A stretch of 64,000 nt of DNA from Sphingomonadaceae bacterium (lineage in GTDB: Bacteria; Pseudomonadota; Alphaproteobacteria; Sphingomonadales; Sphingomonadaceae), in the NCBI GenBank assembly GCA_947476735.1, contig CANJRZ010000002.1, positions 1-64,000 of the forward strand. Direction: 5' to 3'. The position numbers were made by a program, and so were the translations under genes. Under the pieces are notes generated by a model. The model saw nothing but the letters and a program-made list of their open reading frames with translations. It was not told the DNA's origin and ran no database searches. Shown here in pieces: positions 45,771-54,905 of the stretch. Within the stretch, counting starts at the first letter, position 1. Each line of letters opens with the position of its first letter.

Positions 45771-45772
45771 GA

Positions 45773-46522
45773 TCATCGCCGCAGGATATCGGCAAAGCTG
45801 ATCGCTCCGTCGAACAACGCCCGGATCGCGAGCATTGTCCGCTTGGTCACGCCGTAGCGATCACGAGCGTCCTTCAGGTGTTGCGTAACGGTTTCCGCCC
45901 CGACGCCGAGAATTCTGGCAATTTCCCAATCGGTCTTACCGCGCGCCACGAGAGCTACGCATTCAATTTGGCGATCAGTGAGCTGCGGCACGGCCCGGAT
46001 CGGCGCGGCGGCCGCGTGGGCAATCTTGCGAGCCGCTTCAAACGCGAAGCTGCCGATCAACTGGACGAGCGGTAGTTGTGCATCATCCATATCGTCACCT
46101 TCGCCCATGGCAAATGAACAGGAACCATTGGTTTCGCCGGGAATGTGCGCTGGAATCGTAAAGCCATTTCCAAGGCCGGCGATCCTGGCCGCTGCAAGCA
46201 CCGCGCGATCTTTCGCATTGAGAGTGATCATGCTCGCAACTTTGGACCATGCGAAACCGACATTCGTCGTTTGGCTGGCGCGATGGATCGGGTCCGAAGC
46301 GTACAGGCGGCCCTCTTCGAAAGCCTCAGCCCATTCGTGGGGATAATGAACCAGGCGAATGCCCGTGCCGTCGGGCGCGAGGAGATCGATATGATGCACC
46401 AAGGCGAAATATCGAAATCCCATCCGTGCCGTTATCTCGTGGACAGCATGCATGAGGGTTTGCGGGGTCGAGGCGGCATTCGCCGCCGTGCAGAATGCCT
46501 GAACTTCGGCAAGAGTGATCAT
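45773..46522 (-). CDS. LuxR-family quorum-sensing regulator
   Basis: Autoinducer-binding domain (YPHEWAEAFEEGRLYASDPIHRASQTTNVGFAWSKV) plus LTDRQIECVALVARGKTDWEIARILGVGAETVTQHLKDARDRYGVTKRTMLA. Confidence 0.92.
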   Translation of the reverse strand: MITLAEVQAFCTAANAASTPQTLMHAVHEITARMGFRYFALVHHIDLLAPDGTGIRLVHYPHEWAEAFEEGRLYASDPIHRASQTTNVGFAWSKVASMITLNAKDRAVLAAARIAGLGNGFTIPAHIPGETNGSCSFAMGEGDDMDDAQLPLVQLIGSFAFEAARKIAHAAAAPIRAVPQLTDRQIECVALVARGKTDWEIARILGVGAETVTQHLKDARDRYGVTKRTMLAIRALFDGAISFADILRR

Positions 46523-46540
46523 GGGCGGCCGAAATATTTG

Positions 46541-47302
46541 CTACACGAGGGCGTCAATATTGAGATGTCCGTCGCGGACGGCACGAAGCACCAATTGCGT
46601 GCGTCGGCGCACGCCATATCGCCTACGCGCGGCCTCTACATATTCGTGGACCGTATCTCGGCTCAAGCCGAGGATTTGTGCAATCTCCCAATCGCTCTTG
46701 CCCTGCGCGACCAGAGCTATGCAATCGATCTGCCGCGGGCTGAGCGGCACCGGCACATTCGAGAGTGCGTCAGTGTCGAGCAGATCACGGGCACGCTCGA
46801 ACGCGGTGGTCCCAATCAGGCGGGCCGTCAGCATGTCTTCACCCGACAATGCATGACCAGATTGGCGCGCCACGGTAAACATCGCGTCAGGTTCGGCAGC
46901 CATCCTGATCGGCATCGAATAGCCTGAAGCCAGGCCATGGGCTCGACCCCGTTCAAGGATCGTTATCTGACGGGCAGTCGGCAGAATGAAGTCGCCGATC
47001 CGGTCCCAGGTCAAACCTGAGACCGATCGCGCGCAGGCCGCGTGAACCGGGTCGTCCATATAGAGCCGCGTCTCGATGATCTCCTCAATCCACCGCGCCG
47101 GATAGGTCGTGAGCATCAATGCGTTCTTGCTACGTCGCTTCAAATCAACATTGTGGAGCAGGGCAAACCACCGAAATCCGAACTGGCGAATGGTTGCATC
47201 AATCAGAGCAGTGAGTTGATCGAGGGTGGTTGCCGTTCGGGATTGTTCCTCGAAAGCGCTGATGTCGCCAAGGCGACCCTGATCCCGAGACATTCCCATC
47301 AT
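46541..47302 (-). CDS. LuxR-family quorum-sensing regulator (second)
   Basis: YPARWIEEIIETRLYMDDPVHAACARSVSGLTWDRI and LSPRQIDCIALVAQGKSDWEIAQILGLSRDTVHEYVEAARRRYGVRRRTQLV. Confidence 0.92.
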   Translation of the reverse strand: MMGMSRDQGRLGDISAFEEQSRTATTLDQLTALIDATIRQFGFRWFALLHNVDLKRRSKNALMLTTYPARWIEEIIETRLYMDDPVHAACARSVSGLTWDRIGDFILPTARQITILERGRAHGLASGYSMPIRMAAEPDAMFTVARQSGHALSGEDMLTARLIGTTAFERARDLLDTDALSNVPVPLSPRQIDCIALVAQGKSDWEIAQILGLSRDTVHEYVEAARRRYGVRRRTQLVLRAVRDGHLNIDALV

Positions 47303-47444
47303 GCGAACGTGGCGACGTTCGTATCTCCCTCCAGCCCCTATTCGATGAACCTATTGAAAAATGGGTCCAGTTGCCTCTCAAATGCCTTCCCTCGCAACCA
47401 AGGCTCCGTTCATCGCTTCGCGCCCGTCTCATGAAATGCTCAGC

Positions 47445-47474
47445 GTGACACTTTACCCCGAGCCAAAGTGTCAC
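47445..47474. promoter_or_regulatory. Inverted repeat between luxR and wHTH regulator gene
   Basis: GTGACACTTT-accccgagcc-AAAGTGTCAC, 10-bp perfect arms in a divergent intergenic region. Confidence 0.65.
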
Positions 47475-47547
47475 AGCCGACAATACGGGTACCGATGCCG
47501 TTTAGGGATTCACTTCAATCCCCATATGTGCTTGATTCATACCTGCT

Positions 47548-48114
47548 ATGTTGCATGCCCCCGCCACCGAGTTTTCGCATTCCAACCTGGACCTGCCGTC
47601 CTTGCTGGAGGTGCTGGCGCGAACTTCATCGCGTCCGCGCTACGCTTTCATGGTGCTCAATTTGATAGCGCAGGTCGCCCGGAGCGATGGCAGCGCCGGG
47701 CCGCTTATCGCTAAAAAGGGTGCACTGATTCCACTACGCGAATGGCTGTGCGATGCACTGTCACCCATGGGTCAACGCGATCCTCGCAGACTGTCCCTCG
47801 AGCAGCGCGTGTACGATGAGCTTGCCGCCGCGGGATCCTTGCCGTCATCTCAAGACGCTGCCGCGGCAATGGTCGAGGACGAAGTGCGCCTGCGCGTCCG
47901 CGCATCCGGTAAAGCAAATATCAGCCGCGCTGTGTCGGAGCTGGTGAAAGCCGGTTTGCTCCGTCGCCACTATCAGGGATATCGCGTCGATCATCATAAT
48001 CGCGGCGCGCAGCGTCAGGTTGTTTACAGCCTCACCACGGCCGCGAAGTCAGTGCTCATAGGTTCGCGGGCGGATAGCACTAGCATCGCACGGCAAGCCG
48101 AGTTATTTTCATAA
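47548..48114 (+). CDS. Putative winged-helix DNA-binding protein
   Basis: 188 aa; C-terminal GKANISRAVSELVKAGLLRRHYQGYRVDHHNRGAQRQVVYSLT resembles MarR-like wHTH. Confidence 0.55.
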   Translation: MLHAPATEFSHSNLDLPSLLEVLARTSSRPRYAFMVLNLIAQVARSDGSAGPLIAKKGALIPLREWLCDALSPMGQRDPRRLSLEQRVYDELAAAGSLPSSQDAAAAMVEDEVRLRVRASGKANISRAVSELVKAGLLRRHYQGYRVDHHNRGAQRQVVYSLTTAAKSVLIGSRADSTSIARQAELFS

Positions 48115-48176
48115 CCTATTGGAAACAATAGATAACTTAACATAAGATATATTATCAATCTGAGATACTGTAGGCG

Positions 48177-48440
48177 CTAAATAGAAATGTCCCATCCCGC
48201 TATTTAGAAATGTCCCATCTCGATGGGCGCTCGCGGGCCCCGGTGGCATGGTCATCCTTCGCTCTGGAGGATACGCTGATGACGGTGTTGGCGATGAGCC
48301 GAGGCGAACTTTCGCGGTTCGATAGGTTGATGCGCCTAGTGGTGAGCAGCGGGTTAACGCTCGGTCTAGTACTCGCGCGCCAGCGAATAGTGACCGCTTC
48401 CCGGTTCCTCAATTGCAACTCCAGTGCGATCGTTCCCAAG
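48177..48440 (+). mobile_element. Probable truncated IS remnant (transposase N-terminus fragment)
   Basis: Two TAGAAATGTCCCATC direct repeats (48182-48196, 48205-48219) followed by LMTVLAMSRGELSRFDRLMRLVVSSGLTLGLVLARQRIVT, like the N-terminus of ISNCY-type transposases but cut short. Confidence 0.4.
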
Positions 48441-48470
48441 ATATATAGGTCCGTTTGGTGTCTCCCGCGC

Positions 48471-49220
48471 TTAGCGCTTCATGCAGGCAATGATCGCCGA
48501 CACGACTGCCGCGGTTTCCGCCACATCGCGGACCTTCACCGTATCCACGCCGATTCCGGCGGCGGGATAGTCGTTGCCGCCCGGGTAGATCGCGTCGCCG
48601 AGGAAAAGCATCCCGGCCAGCGGCACGCCGCTTTCTTTGCTCAATCGTTTCAGACCATAGCCTTTGTCGACGCCCGCGCGGGTGACATCGATCGATGTCG
48701 TGCCGCCTAGGTTGATCGCGAGGCCGGGCAGCGCTGCCCGTAAGATTGTCTGGAGAGCGGTTCGCTTGGCTCGATCGGGATCCCATCCCACCTTCGCCTC
48801 CAGCGGCGCGTCCTGGCCGAGGCCGGAAAATGTAATCTGGCTTCCGCGATCCTCGATCCGTTCCCCCCAAATGCGCTCGTCGGCGAGCCCCGCTTCCGAG
48901 AGCGCGCGGTCGAAGGCCGCGCGGATGCTCGCTTTCTCCCCGTCGTCAAACAGCTCAGCATAGACCCTGCGCCATCCGTCGTCGACGAAACGGTAGAGCT
49001 TCGTGCCAGTGGTCGGCATCAACCACAGCCGCTCCCGCGCTGCATCACCCGGTAGCCGAGAGGCGACTTGCCGGTCAAATTGCGGCCAGTCGCCGCCCGA
49101 TATTATAGCCACGTCGACCACGGCGAGCAGGCCCCCAAGCATCGCCGCCATCTCGGCGGACAAGGGTCGCTTACTCTCCGCAAGCGTTCCATCGAGATCG
49201 AACGCGATAAGGCACTTCAT
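48471..49220 (-). CDS. HAD-superfamily hydrolase, phosphomannomutase-like (HAD-IIB)
   Basis: MKCLIAFDLDGTLAESKRPLSAEMAAMLGGLLAVVDVAIISGGDWPQF...TRAGVDKGYGLKRLSKESGVPLAGMLFLGDAIYPGGNDYPA. Confidence 0.85.
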   Translation of the reverse strand: MKCLIAFDLDGTLAESKRPLSAEMAAMLGGLLAVVDVAIISGGDWPQFDRQVASRLPGDAARERLWLMPTTGTKLYRFVDDGWRRVYAELFDDGEKASIRAAFDRALSEAGLADERIWGERIEDRGSQITFSGLGQDAPLEAKVGWDPDRAKRTALQTILRAALPGLAINLGGTTSIDVTRAGVDKGYGLKRLSKESGVPLAGMLFLGDAIYPGGNDYPAAGIGVDTVKVRDVAETAAVVSAIIACMKR

Positions 49221-51727
49221 GCCGACCCGGTCCGATCCTTAAAAGCAAGCAGGCGAAGGGCGTTGAACACAACCAGCAGCGTCGAGCCTTCGTGCATCGC
49301 CACCGCCGGGCCGATGCCCAGGCCGAGGATCGTCGCGGGCACAAGGAAAGCGACGACGCCGAGACTGACGAACACGTTCTGGCGGATGATGCTGCGGGTG
49401 TGGCGGCTTAAGCCGACCGCGAACGGCAGATGCGCAAGATCGTCGGCCATAAGCGCAACGTCGGCCGTTTCCAGCGCCACGTCCGAGCCCGCAGCGCCCA
49501 TTGCGATGCCGACCGTCGCACTCGCCATCGCCGGCGCATCATTGACCCCATCGCCGACCATCGCAACCTTGTCCTCCCCGGCCAGTTTCTTGATCGCCGC
49601 CACCTTGTCCTCTGGCATGAGGTCGCCCCATGCCTCATCGAGACCCACATCCCTGGCGATGGCGTCAGCGACCTTCTGATGATCGCCCGAAATCATTATC
49701 ATCCGGGTGATTCCCATCTCGCGCAGACGCTTCAGCGCGACCTTGGCCGCCTCGCGCGGCGTGTCCATCAGCCCGATCGCGCCGATGTCCCGATCGCCCT
49801 TGCGCACCACCATCGTGGTGCGCCCACCCTCGCGCAGGGTGGCGATGGCGTCGGTTGCGGCCGCGTTCAGCGTGGGGATGCCCTCCACGCCGAACATCTC
49901 GGCCTTGCCGATCCATACCGTCTCGCCATCGACGGTTGCGGTAACGCCGCGTCCCGTCAGGCTTTTGAGATCGGTCGCGGTCGGCAGCTCGCGCCCGCCC
50001 AGGCGCTCGCGTCCGTCCTTCACGATCGCCTGTGCCAGCGGGTGATCGCTCAAGCCCTCAACCGCGACGGCGAGCGCCAACAGATCCTCTTCGCTCGCCC
50101 CCTCGACAGGCACGACATCGGTGATGCGGGGCCGGCCTTCCGTTAGCGTCCCCGTCTTGTCGAACGCGATCGCCTTTAGCGAGCCGAGGTTTTCGAGCGG
50201 CGCGCCGCCCTTCACCAACACGCCGCCGCGCGCGGCACGCGCGACGCCGGACAGCACCGCGCTCGGGGTGGCGATCGCCAGCGCACACGGGCTGGCGGCG
50301 ACCAGCACCGCCATCGCGCGATAAAAGCTGTCGCGGAACGGCTCGTCGATCACGACCCATGCGAACAGCAGGATGAACGAGAGGGCCAGCACCGCCGGCA
50401 CGAAGATGCGTTCGAACCGATCGGTAAAGCGTTGTGTGGGCGACTTCTGCGTCTCCGCCTCGCTCACCATCTTCACGACCTTGGCGAGCGCGCTTTCATT
50501 GGAGCGGCGCGTCACCTCGATCTCGATCGCGGCTCCGCCGTTGATCGTGCCGGCGAACACCCGCGACGTCCCCTCGACAGAATCGGGCTTCGCACGGGCC
50601 GCTTCGACATCGGCGACAGGTTCCTTGTCGACGGGGATGCTCTCGCCGGTGACGGGGGCCTGGTTGATCGCACTCGATCCCTTGATGACGAAGCCATCAG
50701 CAGGCAGGCGCTCGTTCGGACGCACGATCACGACGTCGCCGACCACCAACTCCTCAACGGGCAGTTCCGTGGTCTGGCCGTCGCGGCGCACCGTCGCTTT
50801 GTCGGGCGCAAGTTCGGCCAGAGCCTCGATCGCGCGCTTGGCGCGCCCCATCGCGTAATGCTCGAGCGCATGGCCGAGGCTGAACAGGAACAGCAACAGC
50901 GCGCCTTCCGCCCAGGCCCCTAGCGCCGCGGCGCCCGCGGCCGCGACGAGCATCAGCGTGTCGATCTCGAATTTCTTGAGCCTCAGGTTGTCGATGGCCT
51001 CGCGCAGCGTGAAGAAGCCGCCAAAGACATAGGCGCCCACATAGAGGGCGGTTGGTAGCCAGTCGGGCGCGCCGGCAACTAGCTTCTCGAGTCCGAAGCC
51101 GATCGCCAGCAGCGCGCCGCCCGCGAGCGCGAAGATCAGCTCGGTATTAGGACCGAGGAAATTGGCATGCGCGTGATCGTGGCCATCACCCGGCCCATGC
51201 TTCTCCGCGCCTTCGGCATGGCTGCCATCGCCGTGATCGTGCCCGGTATGGTCGCCGGCCTGATCGGAGCCAGTCCGCTTGCCCGGCTTGACCTTGAGCT
51301 TGCCCAATGCCGCGAGGATCGCCGCCTCGTCGATGCGCTCCTTGTCATATTCGACGCGGACGCTGCCCGAGGCGCTGGCATCGGCCTGTAGCACGCCGGG
51401 CATCTGGCACAGGGTCTCGCCGACGGTGCGGGCGCGGCGTTCGTGGCCGATTCCTTCGACCTGCCATGTCGCATGACCGTATCGCCCGCTGATATCGGCG
51501 CCTGCCGCCCGCACCATGTCGCGCACGCGTGACAGCGGCAGCGCTTCGCCGTCGAAATGGATACACAGCTTCGCAGGCGTGTCGCCATCGGCGGGCAGGA
51601 CGTGCGCGCGCTCGACGCCGGGCTTGGCGCTCAACGTCGAGACAAGGCGGCCCACACAGGCATCGGCCGCGTCTGAAACCTCCGGCAGGAGGACGGGAAT
51701 ATCGAGTTCGAGCTTTTCGGTCATCAC
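49217..51727 (-). CDS. Heavy-metal P1B-type ATPase with SPC motif and His-rich linker
   Basis: AFDKTGTLTEGRP, VAASPCALAIATPSA (SPC), MVGDGVNDAPAMA, MHEGSTLLVVFNALRLL; HTGHDHGDGSHAEGAEKHGPGDGHDHAHANF. Confidence 0.92.
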   Translation of the reverse strand: MMTEKLELDIPVLLPEVSDAADACVGRLVSTLSAKPGVERAHVLPADGDTPAKLCIHFDGEALPLSRVRDMVRAAGADISGRYGHATWQVEGIGHERRARTVGETLCQMPGVLQADASASGSVRVEYDKERIDEAAILAALGKLKVKPGKRTGSDQAGDHTGHDHGDGSHAEGAEKHGPGDGHDHAHANFLGPNTELIFALAGGALLAIGFGLEKLVAGAPDWLPTALYVGAYVFGGFFTLREAIDNLRLKKFEIDTLMLVAAAGAAALGAWAEGALLLFLFSLGHALEHYAMGRAKRAIEALAELAPDKATVRRDGQTTELPVEELVVGDVVIVRPNERLPADGFVIKGSSAINQAPVTGESIPVDKEPVADVEAARAKPDSVEGTSRVFAGTINGGAAIEIEVTRRSNESALAKVVKMVSEAETQKSPTQRFTDRFERIFVPAVLALSFILLFAWVVIDEPFRDSFYRAMAVLVAASPCALAIATPSAVLSGVARAARGGVLVKGGAPLENLGSLKAIAFDKTGTLTEGRPRITDVVPVEGASEEDLLALAVAVEGLSDHPLAQAIVKDGRERLGGRELPTATDLKSLTGRGVTATVDGETVWIGKAEMFGVEGIPTLNAAATDAIATLREGGRTTMVVRKGDRDIGAIGLMDTPREAAKVALKRLREMGITRMIMISGDHQKVADAIARDVGLDEAWGDLMPEDKVAAIKKLAGEDKVAMVGDGVNDAPAMASATVGIAMGAAGSDVALETADVALMADDLAHLPFAVGLSRHTRSIIRQNVFVSLGVVAFLVPATILGLGIGPAVAMHEGSTLLVVFNALRLLAFKDRTGSA

Positions 51728-52329
51728 GCCGTCTCCGCATTGGTCTTGGTTTCTGCCCGCGCATCGCGCAGGATTTCGATGCCGCCCTTGATCGCGATAA
51801 GTGCGTTAGCCAGGCCGACCAGAAGGTCGGGCCAGTTCGTCCCCAGCCAAAGCACCAGCGCGCCCGCGATCAGGATGCCGCCGTTGGAGATGAAATCGTT
51901 GTAACTGAAGGTGGTCGCCGCACGCAGATTTACGTCGGGCTGTTTGATCCGCTGGAGTAGGCGCAGGCAGACATAGTTCACGACGCCAGCGATCGCCGAC
52001 ATGACCATCATCATTGGCCCGATCGGGTCGCTGCCCTGAACATAGCGGCGGCCAACGTCGAGCAGGATACCGCCGGCGAAAATGAGTAGCATCACGCCGG
52101 ACACCATCGCGGCCCGGGTCTTCCACGTGCGCCCGCGGCTGAGCGCGACGAGGCTCAGACCATAAACCGCAGTATCGGAGAGGTTGTCGACGCCGTTGGC
52201 GATAAGGGCGCTGGAATCGGCGATCAGGCCGGTGGCGAAGAAGCCGGCGGCGATCGCCGCGTTGAGCAGCAGCACAATCCAGAGCGTGCGACGCTCGTCT
52301 AACCCCTGCCCGTTCGGTGAAGCGGTCAT
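51724..52329 (-). CDS. Cation diffusion facilitator-like transporter
   Basis: LLLNAAIAAGFFATGLIADSSALIANGVDNLSDTAVYGLSLVAL...TFSYNDFISNGGILIAG. Confidence 0.8.
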   Translation of the reverse strand: MTASPNGQGLDERRTLWIVLLLNAAIAAGFFATGLIADSSALIANGVDNLSDTAVYGLSLVALSRGRTWKTRAAMVSGVMLLIFAGGILLDVGRRYVQGSDPIGPMMMVMSAIAGVVNYVCLRLLQRIKQPDVNLRAATTFSYNDFISNGGILIAGALVLWLGTNWPDLLVGLANALIAIKGGIEILRDARAETKTNAETA

Positions 52330-53009
52330 GCCATGATTTCCTCAATCAGGAGGAGTGCCAGGAAGCCGACGAAAAACATCGCGCTGATGAGCGGTGAGTC
52401 CGGCTTCTCGTGCGCCTCGACCAGCAGCTCTTCGGTGACGAGGTAGAGCAGCGCCATCAGGCCGAAGCTCAGGAATCCGGTAATCCACACCGGCGTCAGC
52501 AGCGCCACCGGCTGTGCGATCAGCGCGCCGATCGGCACCAGCACCGCCAGCGCGCAGGTGAGGCCTATCGCCTTCGCCTTGCGATATCGGCCCGCCAGAT
52601 CGTTGGTGAGGGTCAAGGCCAAAAACAGCACTTCGAGGGTCAGCGCGACGGCCAGCAGCGAACCCGCCTTCTCGCCGGCGATGAAGGCAAGGCCGAGAAC
52701 CAGGCCGTCTATCGCCAGATCAAGACCGATCGCGGCGAGCAGCGCGACAGGCCCCTCAAACCGGCTTTCCGCCGCCTTGAGCCCCAACATCACGGCGACG
52801 CCCAGCGCCCCGCCGATCAGCGTCGCAGTCGGAGAACCGCCGTGCATCACCAGCGGCAGAATCTCCGTCGCAGCGGCGGCGAACACCACGCCCGCCGCGA
52901 GATGCTGCATGGCCGCGACCAGCTTCTCGCCGGGCGTGCGCCATCCGGCGATCAGCGCGCCGATCATGATCGCGAGCATGGGGATCAGGGAGAATTTGAG
53001 CGCTGCCAT
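52326..53009 (-). CDS. ZIP-family metal transporter
   Basis: Within ORF 52326..53123; MAALKFSLIPMLAIMIGALIAG...MQHLAAGVVFAAAATEILP...AAIGLDLAIDGLVLGLAFIAGEKAG. Confidence 0.78.
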   Translation of the reverse strand: MAALKFSLIPMLAIMIGALIAGWRTPGEKLVAAMQHLAAGVVFAAAATEILPLVMHGGSPTATLIGGALGVAVMLGLKAAESRFEGPVALLAAIGLDLAIDGLVLGLAFIAGEKAGSLLAVALTLEVLFLALTLTNDLAGRYRKAKAIGLTCALAVLVPIGALIAQPVALLTPVWITGFLSFGLMALLYLVTEELLVEAHEKPDSPLISAMFFVGFLALLLIEEIMA

Positions 53010-53040
53010 CGTCAGCGCTCCCCTGTGCCGGATCGATTGG

Positions 53041-53415
53041 TCACAGGTTCGTTGCCTTCCTGCATAGGACAGGACGCTTGTCCCCTTCCTCGATCTTGAT
53101 TTCGTTGCCCGTGAAGGTCGCACTCATCGTGTCGCCGACATATTGCAGCCCAGGCGCGGGCGCGGTCAGGACAACCGGCACCGTGCCTGTGTCGCGCCGC
53201 AACTCAAGGGTCAGCCCCTCATCCTTGAAGTCGATGAGGAGCGGGCGATTATCGTCGCACCGATACGGGTGACGTCCGGGGGCTCCACTCACGTCCCCGC
53301 TATCGTCAGCGTGAATTTCCTGTTCGGTTCGAGGCGCCTTGCGAGGCTGCTCAGAACAGCCCGACGACGCCAGTAAGGCCCCCATGCCAATGATCCCGAT
53401 CCGAAACGGTGTCAT
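53041..53415 (-). CDS. Putative lipoprotein, paralog of 54465..54905
   Basis: MTPFRIGIIGMGALLASSGCSEQ (lipobox-like) ...HPYRCDDNRPLLIDFKDEGLTLELRRDTGTVPVVLTAPAPGLQYVGDTMSATFTGNEIKIEEGDKRPVLCRK. Confidence 0.6.
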   Translation of the reverse strand: MTPFRIGIIGMGALLASSGCSEQPRKAPRTEQEIHADDSGDVSGAPGRHPYRCDDNRPLLIDFKDEGLTLELRRDTGTVPVVLTAPAPGLQYVGDTMSATFTGNEIKIEEGDKRPVLCRKATNL

Positions 53416-53527
53416 TTGCGCCTCCGTGTTTTCTTGGCGTCGCGACAAGCAGTCAGTGCGAGCGCTATCGGCCCAAGGCCGGTGGCGGGCATAAACTCGG
53501 TCATTGTGACCCTCGAAAATCTGATAA

Positions 53528-54013
53528 TCACCCAAGCCATTGCGCAGCTCCGAGGACGATGGCGATCATGGCTATGACGCCAACCAGGAGCAGCTTTTCT
53601 TGGCGGGTATCGGCGACGTTGCGTATTCGCACCGCGACCTGCCAAGCAGGGCGCAGCGGGACGCGCCAAGACCCAGCCGCGATCCGGTCCAGCTCGGTAT
53701 CCGAGAGATGGAAAAACGATTTCACGTCAGCTCGAGAGCGTCCCTTGAGACCTGTCACGCGAAAAACCGGGTCGGCCCAAGCCAGGTCGATGGCACTTGG
53801 GCTCGATGCCAACGGTGAGGTGTCGTCGCCCGCTGCCCATGACGGACGTAAAAGCGTGATAAGCTGATGAGGGTGGCGTTCGAACAGAGATGCCCAGCGC
53901 GCCAAGCGCGAACGACGGTCGTCGCTCGAAAGTGCAGACACGGGCTCGGATTGGGCTCCACTCTTCGGCCATCGCCATTTCGCGCGCGTGTCTGTGGGAT
54001 GATTGTGCCTCAT
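53528..54013 (-). CDS. Hypothetical protein with C-terminal TM segment
   Basis: 161-aa ORF in same-strand run overlapping mgtC stop region; ends EKLLLVGVIAMIAIVLGAAQWLG. Confidence 0.5.
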   Translation of the reverse strand: MRHNHPTDTRAKWRWPKSGAQSEPVSALSSDDRRSRLARWASLFERHPHQLITLLRPSWAAGDDTSPLASSPSAIDLAWADPVFRVTGLKGRSRADVKSFFHLSDTELDRIAAGSWRVPLRPAWQVAVRIRNVADTRQEKLLLVGVIAMIAIVLGAAQWLG

Positions 54014-54468
54014 TGCCGGTCAACCGGCTCGCCCCGATCTTCGGAGGCACGCTTCAGCGGACGAGAGCAGTGCAACGTCAGAAAGGTCGTCAGGCTGAGA
54101 ACCGCCGCGATGTCATAGAGACCATAGCCGACTGCGGCCCCCAGCGCTCCGGTCGCCCAGAGGCTTGCAGCGGTAGCGGTCCCAGAAGCCTTCCCGCCAT
54201 GCTTCAATATGGCGCCGCCGCCGATGAACCCGACGCCGGTGATCAATCCTTCGAGCAGACGTGCTTGGGCAGGAGACGTGCGTCCTAGAATTGCGATGCC
54301 GACAAGCACGAACCCGCAACTGGCGATGGCGACCAGCGGAAAGGTTCGGATGCCAGCGCTGCGTTCGTCCTTCTCCCGGTCCCAACCAACCGGAAGCGCT
54401 AGCGCATAGGCCAGCGCGAGGCTGACGATATGGGAAAGGGTTTCCCACAGTGGCGGCATCATCATCAT
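54010..54468 (-). CDS. MgtC/SapB-family protein
   Basis: LALAYALALPVGWDREKDERSAGIRTFPLVAIASCGFVLVG...GLITGVGFIGGGAILKHGGKASGTATAASLWATGALGAAVGYG. Confidence 0.92.
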   Translation of the reverse strand: MMMMPPLWETLSHIVSLALAYALALPVGWDREKDERSAGIRTFPLVAIASCGFVLVGIAILGRTSPAQARLLEGLITGVGFIGGGAILKHGGKASGTATAASLWATGALGAAVGYGLYDIAAVLSLTTFLTLHCSRPLKRASEDRGEPVDRQ

Positions 54469-54905
54469 GCGGCCGACCCTGCGGCTTGTCCGCTTGCCAC
54501 CTTGTCTGCTGACTCTCGATAGGCGAGCACTCTCTTGCAGGCCATGGCCCGCGCGCCGGGACGCTTGAGTGTAATCCGGTCGCCGCCTGAGATCGACACG
54601 TTGAGATTTGGGCCAACGTAGGTCAGCCCGCTTGCCGGCGAAGTCACTCGCACCGGGGTGGCGTTCGGTTTTGTCTTTATGTCGAGGGTCAGACCATCAC
54701 CGAGGAAGTCGACATCGAGGCGTGAACCATCAGGACAGGCGTAGAAATGCTCACCAATGAAGTCGGGCATTTGCCGATCACGGGATGCTTCGGCCTCGCT
54801 CTCGCTGATCGATGGCGAGCAGCCGAGCAGGCTCGGCGCCAGAGCAAGCCCGGTTGCGAGGATAATCCATCTAACCGGGCCGCTCTTGGGTCGCCGAGCT
54901 GCCAT
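54465..54905 (-). CDS. Putative lipoprotein, paralog of 53041..53415
   Basis: Within ORF 54465..55016; LAPSLLGCSPS lipobox; HFYACPDGSRLDVDFLGDGLTLDIKTKPNATPVRVTSPASGLTYVGPNLNVSISGGDRITLKRPGARAMACKR. Confidence 0.6.
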   Translation of the reverse strand: MAARRPKSGPVRWIILATGLALAPSLLGCSPSISESEAEASRDRQMPDFIGEHFYACPDGSRLDVDFLGDGLTLDIKTKPNATPVRVTSPASGLTYVGPNLNVSISGGDRITLKRPGARAMACKRVLAYRESADKVASGQAAGSAA

